DNA of 64,000 nucleotides from Pirellulales bacterium (lineage in GTDB: Bacteria; Planctomycetota; Planctomycetia; Pirellulales; JALHPA01), in assembly GCA_033762255.1 (NCBI GenBank), contig JANRLT010000060.1, positions 62,001 through 126,000 on the forward strand, read 5' to 3'. Shown here in pieces: positions 59,340 to 64,000 of this stretch (position 1 is the first letter of the stretch; each line of letters opens with the position of its first letter). The notes under the pieces were generated by a model. That model saw nothing but the letters and a program-made list of their open reading frames with translations. It made no database searches and had not been told where the DNA came from. The translations under genes and the position numbers were made by a program.

Positions 59340-61331
59340 TTATTCACAACGAAGCAAAAACAGATGCGCGGGGCGTTCGGGCGTCAGGGAAATGTACGCC
59401 CCCTCGCGGTCCCACTGGTAACTTTCGCCAGTCAACAGATCTTGTACGGAAAATGCCTCGGGCAGGTGTCCTGGCAATAATGTCAAGTCGAGTTCCAATT
59501 TGCCGATTTGCGGCGCATGGGGGTCGAGGCTGACGACGGTTAAGACGACATCCCGCGACGTTGCGGAGTGCTTGGTGTAAGCCAGGATTTGCTCATTGGC
59601 AATCGGGTGAAACCGCAGCGTGTCATCGACCTGCAGGGCGGGATGTTCGCGCCGCAGGCGATTAATCGTGCTAATGATCCCCCGCAAACTATGCGGCGCG
59701 TCCCAATCCCATGCTTTGAGCTCGTATTTTTCACTATTCAGGTATTCCTCGCTGCCTGGATCGCGGGGGGTGTTGTCGCATAGTTCATAAGCGGGACCGT
59801 ACATGCCATAGCTGGCCCCCAACGTGGCGGCCAGAACGAGGCGAATCACGAACGCCGGGCGGCCCCCCGTTTGCAGATAGGCGTGCAAGATGTCCGGCGT
59901 GTTGGGCCACAGATTGGGCCGGAAAAATTGATTCACCGGCGGCGTGGTTAATTCGGTAAAGTAATCGATCAACTCGGCCTTTTCGTTGCGCCAGGTAAAG
60001 TACGTGTAGGACTGCGTATAGCCCAATTTGGCCAGACGGTATTTGATCTTGGGGCGGGTAAACGCCTCGGACAAAAAGATTAATTCAGGATGCGCGCGTT
60101 TGAGGCTGCCAATCGCCCACTCCCAAAATGGGAACGCTTTGGTGTGGGGGTTATCCACGCGAAAGACGTGCACGCCAGCGTTGATCCAAAATTCAAACAC
60201 GCCCTTTAATTCCTGCCACAGCTTTCGCCAGTCCCCGCTTTCAAAGTCAAACGGGTAAATGTCTTGATACTTTTTGGGTGGATTTTCGGCGTATTGGATT
60301 GTGCCGTCGGGACGCTCTTTGAACCAGTCCCGATGTTCCGTGACATAGGGATGCTCGGGCGAACATTGAAACGCGATATCCAAAGCCAATTCGATTCCCA
60401 GTTTTTCCGCCGCGACGCGCAACTCTTGAAAATCCGCAAATGTCCCCAACTGGGGGTGAATCGCCGTGTGCCCCCCCCCTGCTCCGCCAATCCCCCAGGG
60501 GCTACCCACGTCGTCGGGCTGGGCCTGGGGTTGGTTGTTTTTTCCTTTGCGGTAGGTGGTGCCTATGGGATGAATGGGGGGCAGATACAAAATGTCAAAC
60601 CCCATCTCGGCGATGCGCGGCAGTTTGGTGATGACATCGCGCAGCGTGCCATGGCGCTGACCCGGATTCGGTTCTTCGGACGTGCCGCAGGAGCGGGGAA
60701 ATAATTCATACCAGGTGCTAAAGCGGGCCTTGGGACGTTCGACCAGGATCGACTGGATCGGATGTTCCGTGGCCAAAGCGCGATCCGCGTGCCGCAGCAT
60801 AAGTTGTTCCAGCTCGTGATGCAGGCCAATTTCTACCCGGTCATTCTGGCTCAGACCGGCATCCCGCAGTTTTGCGGCGGCCGACAGCAGGGCCTGCTTG
60901 TCGGAGGCATGGTTTTTTTCCGACAACCGGTCCGCCGTGGAGGCGACATAATTCGCGCCAATCTGTAAATCGACGGTTAAATCCTGCCCGGCAATGGCGC
61001 GTTTGGTGAGTTCGTAGCGCCATGTGGCAAAATGGTCGATCCAAGCGATGGCGGTAAATTGCCACCAACCGATTCGATCAATCCGCAGCTCCGCCGACCA
61101 TTCATCGTTACCCTGTGCGGCGAGGGGGGTTTCTTGCCAGTCTTGGCGTTCGTCGCTACGATACCGCAAATAACACGTGAGGGAATCATGCCCATCGGCA
61201 AAGATCGCCACTTGCACGGTTACCGGGTCGTGCACGATCCGCTTAACGGGAAATCTGCCCCCGTCAACCTGTGGGCGAAGATTATCAATGACGACCCGGC
61301 GGCGTCCATCTGCGGGAAAAGGAACATCCAT
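59340..61331 (-). CDS. glgE: Alpha-1,4-glucan:maltose-1-phosphate maltosyltransferase
   Basis: The enzyme extends alpha-glucan with maltose units from maltose 1-phosphate. The 663-residue product (ATG at 61331; an ATG at 61421 adds residues unlike the family) has a beta-sandwich N-domain (residues 1-110) and a GH13_3 barrel: GFDILYLPPIHPIGTTYRKG, LALDIAFQCSPEHPYVTEH, the nucleophile Asp in VFRVDNPHTKAFPFWEW and the acid/base Glu in LIFLSEAFTRP. The KYQDIYPFDFES and YQWDREGAYISLTPE segments are also typical. With mak it forms the core of the GlgE pathway. Trehalose synthase is not in the window. Confidence 0.95.
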   Translation of the reverse strand: MDVPFPADGRRRVVIDNLRPQVDGGRFPVKRIVHDPVTVQVAIFADGHDSLTCYLRYRSDERQDWQETPLAAQGNDEWSAELRIDRIGWWQFTAIAWIDHFATWRYELTKRAIAGQDLTVDLQIGANYVASTADRLSEKNHASDKQALLSAAAKLRDAGLSQNDRVEIGLHHELEQLMLRHADRALATEHPIQSILVERPKARFSTWYELFPRSCGTSEEPNPGQRHGTLRDVITKLPRIAEMGFDILYLPPIHPIGTTYRKGKNNQPQAQPDDVGSPWGIGGAGGGHTAIHPQLGTFADFQELRVAAEKLGIELALDIAFQCSPEHPYVTEHRDWFKERPDGTIQYAENPPKKYQDIYPFDFESGDWRKLWQELKGVFEFWINAGVHVFRVDNPHTKAFPFWEWAIGSLKRAHPELIFLSEAFTRPKIKYRLAKLGYTQSYTYFTWRNEKAELIDYFTELTTPPVNQFFRPNLWPNTPDILHAYLQTGGRPAFVIRLVLAATLGASYGMYGPAYELCDNTPRDPGSEEYLNSEKYELKAWDWDAPHSLRGIISTINRLRREHPALQVDDTLRFHPIANEQILAYTKHSATSRDVVLTVVSLDPHAPQIGKLELDLTLLPGHLPEAFSVQDLLTGESYQWDREGAYISLTPERPAHLFLLRCE

Positions 61332-61444
61332 GAGTGAGCTATCGCGGAAAGCTGTGGAGTTAGAATAGGGTGAGAGGGCAATTTGGCGCGGGTGGCTCTT
61401 TCTGTTGGCAAAAAATATCATAACACACAGTCGCCTGCGAAGGG

Positions 61445-61450
61445 TATACT
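61445..61450 (+). promoter_or_regulatory. -10 element that predicts a leaderless message
   Basis: TATACT ends seven bases before the ATG at 61457, so transcription should start at or next to the start codon. No Shine-Dalgarno site is seen. The -35 region is weak. Confidence 0.3.
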
Positions 61451-61456
61451 AAAGGC

Positions 61457-62329
61457 ATGTCATGGCTATCGGTGGGCTTGCACCAACGGACAATTCACGT
61501 GGATGGTCGCGTACGGCACTATTTGGTGTATGTGCCGGCGACGGCGGCGTTGACCCGCCCCGTCCCGGTGCATTTGACGTTGCATGGCAGTAATAGCAAT
61601 GGCCAAGTCCAACTCGAATTCACCGGACTAAACGACCACGCCGATCAGCATGGTTACGTGGTGGTTTATCCTTTTGGTACGGGTGCCCGCGCGCGGTTGT
61701 TATTTTGGAATGCGGGAATATGCTGCGGCGACGCGTGGGAAGCTGGCGTGGATGATGTGGGTTTTATTAGTAATTTGTTAACGGACCTGGAGCAATTAAT
61801 TCCGCTCGATCACGAACGTATTTATATCAGTGGCATGTCCAACGGGGCGATGATGGCCTACCGGCTGGCAAATGAGCTGTCCTTGCGGATTGCCGCCATC
61901 GCGGCGGTGGCCGGGCCGATGGCCATTCGGCAGGTTGCCCCGCAACTGCCTGTTTCTGTCATCCATATCCATGGCGACCAGGACGAGTTTACCCCGTTTT
62001 TAGGAGGGAATGGCCCGCGCAGCGTAACCCGGACCCAGCATCTCTCCGTCCCGGAAACAATTTCCGCGTGGGTAGTGGCAAATGGCTGCCCTGCCCTGCC
62101 AGCCAAGACCACCTTGCGGCCGATTGTGGATGATGGCACTGTTGTAGAACTGGCCGAATACGGTCCTGGTCGGGACGGGGCGGAAGTTCACCTGTACACA
62201 ATCCTGGGGGGCGGGCATACTTGGCCAAATCGCCCTCCCCGCCCCTATTATTTGGGCAAATCATCCGCAAACTTAATAGCCAATGACGTGATTTGGCAGT
62301 TTTTTCAGCGTCATCGGCGAAACATATAG
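61457..62329 (+). CDS. Polyhydroxybutyrate depolymerase/feruloyl esterase-like hydrolase
   Basis: The 290-residue alpha/beta hydrolase has the PHB-esterase layout: RHYLVYVPATAALTRPVPVH, LTLHGSNSNGQVQLEFTGLN, the nucleophile Ser in YISGMSNGAMMAYRLA, the acid in VIHIHGDQDEFTPFLGG and the His in LGGGHTWPNRPP. The LLFWNAGICCGDAWEAGVDD segment between them is the family mark. Enzymes of this group cleave short-chain polyesters or feruloyl esters. No secretion signal is seen, so it may be cytoplasmic or exported another way. Confidence 0.88.
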   Translation: MSWLSVGLHQRTIHVDGRVRHYLVYVPATAALTRPVPVHLTLHGSNSNGQVQLEFTGLNDHADQHGYVVVYPFGTGARARLLFWNAGICCGDAWEAGVDDVGFISNLLTDLEQLIPLDHERIYISGMSNGAMMAYRLANELSLRIAAIAAVAGPMAIRQVAPQLPVSVIHIHGDQDEFTPFLGGNGPRSVTRTQHLSVPETISAWVVANGCPALPAKTTLRPIVDDGTVVELAEYGPGRDGAEVHLYTILGGGHTWPNRPPRPYYLGKSSANLIANDVIWQFFQRHRRNI

Positions 62330-62384
62330 CCACTTGCTAGAGTAATACACTCGCTGTGCTTGTATCAAAAACTTGGATCAAGAA

Positions 62385-63167
62385 ATGGCTAAAAAATCAC
62401 TTTTTTTACTACTTGCCCCTCTTCTGCGGTTTTCCCGCGACCAAGTCATTAGCGTGGCTTGGCTGCTAGCGGTCGTTTTTATCTTGGGGCTGATTGGAAT
62501 TGCCGATAGCCCTCTTTGTCTCGCCGTGGAGGCCCCCCCCGCACAGCACGAGTTGCCAGAGACGCTGCTGCAACATGAGTTTTCCGATCCCGCGGGGGAG
62601 AAACATCAGTTGGCGCGGTGGTCCGGGGATGTCGTCGTTCTGTTTTTCTTGGGAACGGAATGCCCTGTCGCAAATACTTATATTCCCGAGATACATGCCC
62701 TAGCCGAGAAATTTTCTCCGGAAAGTCTTGCCACCGAAAAGCCAGTGAACGGGGCGGATGCGGCAAAAAACCCTATCAAGTTACCAATTCGCTGGGTGGG
62801 TGTGCATAGTGATCCCACTGTCACGGGGGAAGCCGCAGCCCAACATGCCCAGGATTTTCGCTGGAAATCGCCAGTTTTACTGGATAGCGAGCAAACGCTG
62901 GCCGCGGCGCTTGGAGCAAAGGTGTTAGGCCAAGTGGTAGTGCTACACAAAGGCCAAATATTGTACCGTGGGCGAATCGATGACCGTTTTTCCACCAATG
63001 GCAAGCGCCGCAGCACGCCCAGCCAACGGGATTTAGAAAACTTGCTGGGTGCTTTAGCGGCTGATAAGCAGGTTGCTTTTCAAGAGACCGCGGCTTATGG
63101 TTGCCCCATTTTTTCCCAGCGAAAGCCTCCGATCTTGCCAAAAAATTCCTCAACCGAGGTGAAATAG
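62385..63167 (+). CDS. Exported redoxin (AhpC/TSA-like) protein
   Basis: The ATG at 62385 gives 260 residues. The N-terminal hydrophobic segment (residues 20-48) is a signal or anchor. The redoxin fold follows: TLLQHEFSDPAGEKHQLARW, VVVLFFLGTECPVANTYIPE with one Cys of the usual pair, RWVGVHSDPTVTGEAAAQHA, VLGQVVVLHKGQILYRGRID and a final TAAYGCPIF. The same ending occurs in redoxins placed before planctomycete cytochrome genes. It is followed by the cytochrome/monooxygenase gene at 63270. The two together correspond to the single fused protein at 6869-8752. Confidence 0.8.
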   Translation: MAKKSLFLLLAPLLRFSRDQVISVAWLLAVVFILGLIGIADSPLCLAVEAPPAQHELPETLLQHEFSDPAGEKHQLARWSGDVVVLFFLGTECPVANTYIPEIHALAEKFSPESLATEKPVNGADAAKNPIKLPIRWVGVHSDPTVTGEAAAQHAQDFRWKSPVLLDSEQTLAAALGAKVLGQVVVLHKGQILYRGRIDDRFSTNGKRRSTPSQRDLENLLGALAADKQVAFQETAAYGCPIFSQRKPPILPKNSSTEVK

Positions 63168-63269
63168 CAATTTTTACGGATTTCCATTAAATTGCTATGA
63201 TGGCCCATTACAGGAAAATCAAGCTTACTCTAATGCATCCCTGAGACGAACTCTTTTTGTGGGATAAAC

Positions 63270-64000
63270 ATGAACACTACCAATCTTCGCGCTGTGGGCC
63301 TGATCGTTTGTCTGGCGGCATTATCAGGGTTTTGTTGGCTGGCAATAGCGGCGGATCGGCCCGATGTATCTGCCAAGATAACCAAAAATGCCGCTAATAC
63401 CACGTCGGATCCTGCGACCGATCCCGCTGTTGCTACCGATGCCGCCGATTCAGCCAAACCATCGGCCGACTCGGTTCAGCTACCCCAGGGGCCGATCACT
63501 TTTACCAAGCATGTCGCTCCGATCATGTACGCGAATTGCGTTTCCTGCCATCGACCGGGCGAGGTTGGTCCGTTTTCCTTGATTGAATATCAGGACGTGG
63601 CCAAACGGGCCGACTTTATTCGTGAAATCACACACGATCGCCGCATGCCCCCCTATCACGCCGATCCGAATTTTGGCGATTTCAAAAATGTGCGTCGCTT
63701 AAGCGAGCAAGACTTGGCCATTATTGACGCTTGGACCGCGGCCGGAGCTCCCCAAGGGGACATCGCCGATCTGCCGCCACTGCCAAAATTTACCACAGGC
63801 TGGCAGTTGGGCCAGCCCGATCTTATCCTAAAAATGCCGCAGGCCTTTACCGTCCCCGCCGTGTCGGATGATATTTATCAGGTCTTTGTTATACCCACGG
63901 GACTTACCCAGGATCGCACGGTGGCGGCGGTGGAGTTTCGACCGGGCAATCCCAAGGTGGTGCATCACGCGATTTTGTACCTGGATAATTCCGGCACCGC
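63270..64000 (+). CDS. Cytochrome c and copper monooxygenase-like protein (partial)
   Basis: The ATG at 63270 opens a frame that runs to the window end, about 243 codons. A signal peptide (RAVGLIVCLAALSGFCWLA) is followed by a low-complexity Ala/Asp/Thr region. Then a cytochrome c-like segment has the haem motif in YANCVSCHRPGEVGPFSLIE and MPPYHADPNFGDFKNVRRLS. It then enters the copper monooxygenase-like part with NPKVVHHAILYLDNSG, which carries the first candidate copper ligands. Further motifs lie outside the window. It follows the redoxin gene by about 100 bases. Confidence 0.82.
   Translation, partial: MNTTNLRAVGLIVCLAALSGFCWLAIAADRPDVSAKITKNAANTTSDPATDPAVATDAADSAKPSADSVQLPQGPITFTKHVAPIMYANCVSCHRPGEVGPFSLIEYQDVAKRADFIREITHDRRMPPYHADPNFGDFKNVRRLSEQDLAIIDAWTAAGAPQGDIADLPPLPKFTTGWQLGQPDLILKMPQAFTVPAVSDDIYQVFVIPTGLTQDRTVAAVEFRPGNPKVVHHAILYLDNSGT

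Overview
The window looks like a chromosomal segment of a planctomycete, probably of the Pirellula/Rhodopirellula type. This is inferred from gene content. There is a secreted FG-GAP propeller with a PEP-CTERM tail, and there are proteins joining a redoxin, a cytochrome c and a copper monooxygenase-like domain. A dihydropteroate synthase-like protein of the tetrahydromethanopterin type, HGDIKPAN-type protein kinases, a small secreted protein ending in TTRGPRDFL..NPGGIGP and many REP-like palindromes between genes point the same way. Genes lie on both strands in short runs, mostly housekeeping or metabolic, with a thin layer of decayed accessory DNA.

Layout: 1-2046 is an accessory patch. It holds the start of a dihydroorotate dehydrogenase-like gene, a broken KilA-N gene, and an intact REP-associated tyrosine transposase between palindromic repeats that run into the aroF stop codon. 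2040-5268 has aroF with a possible attenuator leader, a glycosyltransferase and tRNA-Ser(GGA). 5435-16659 is mostly secreted or membrane proteins of unknown role, plus a fused redoxin/cytochrome/monooxygenase protein and an orphan complex-I-like antiporter subunit. 16895-22865 has a sigma-54 activator, a DksA-like protein, thrC, two small genes, a decayed copy of the thrC 3' end, a transposase remnant among palindromes, and dapB. 22866-32438 has the PEP-CTERM propeller, an MFS transporter, a frameshifted small gene, thiC, a protein kinase, an LRR protein and hsp20.

32892-35908 is a compact FabZ-like / acyl carrier / FabZ-like / ketoacyl synthase cluster whose carrier protein has a large internal insertion. 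It is the best candidate for an uncharacterised lipid or polyketide-like pathway. It is followed by a toxin-antitoxin pair whose toxin is scrambled by compensating frameshifts. 36643-43502 has an RND/MMPL exporter and assorted genes.

44102-53193 is a coenzyme block: folK, panC, an SDR protein lacking the catalytic tyrosine, the dihydropteroate synthase-like protein, pabB and pabA. Together these supply the pterin and p-aminobenzoate parts of folate or methanopterin, plus pantothenate. 53504-61331 holds a lipoprotein, a small conserved gene, Sua5/TsaC, purE-purK and the maltokinase-GlgE pair of alpha-glucan synthesis; purK and the maltokinase gene overlap tail to tail. The window ends with an esterase and a second, split redoxin plus cytochrome/monooxygenase locus that runs off the edge.
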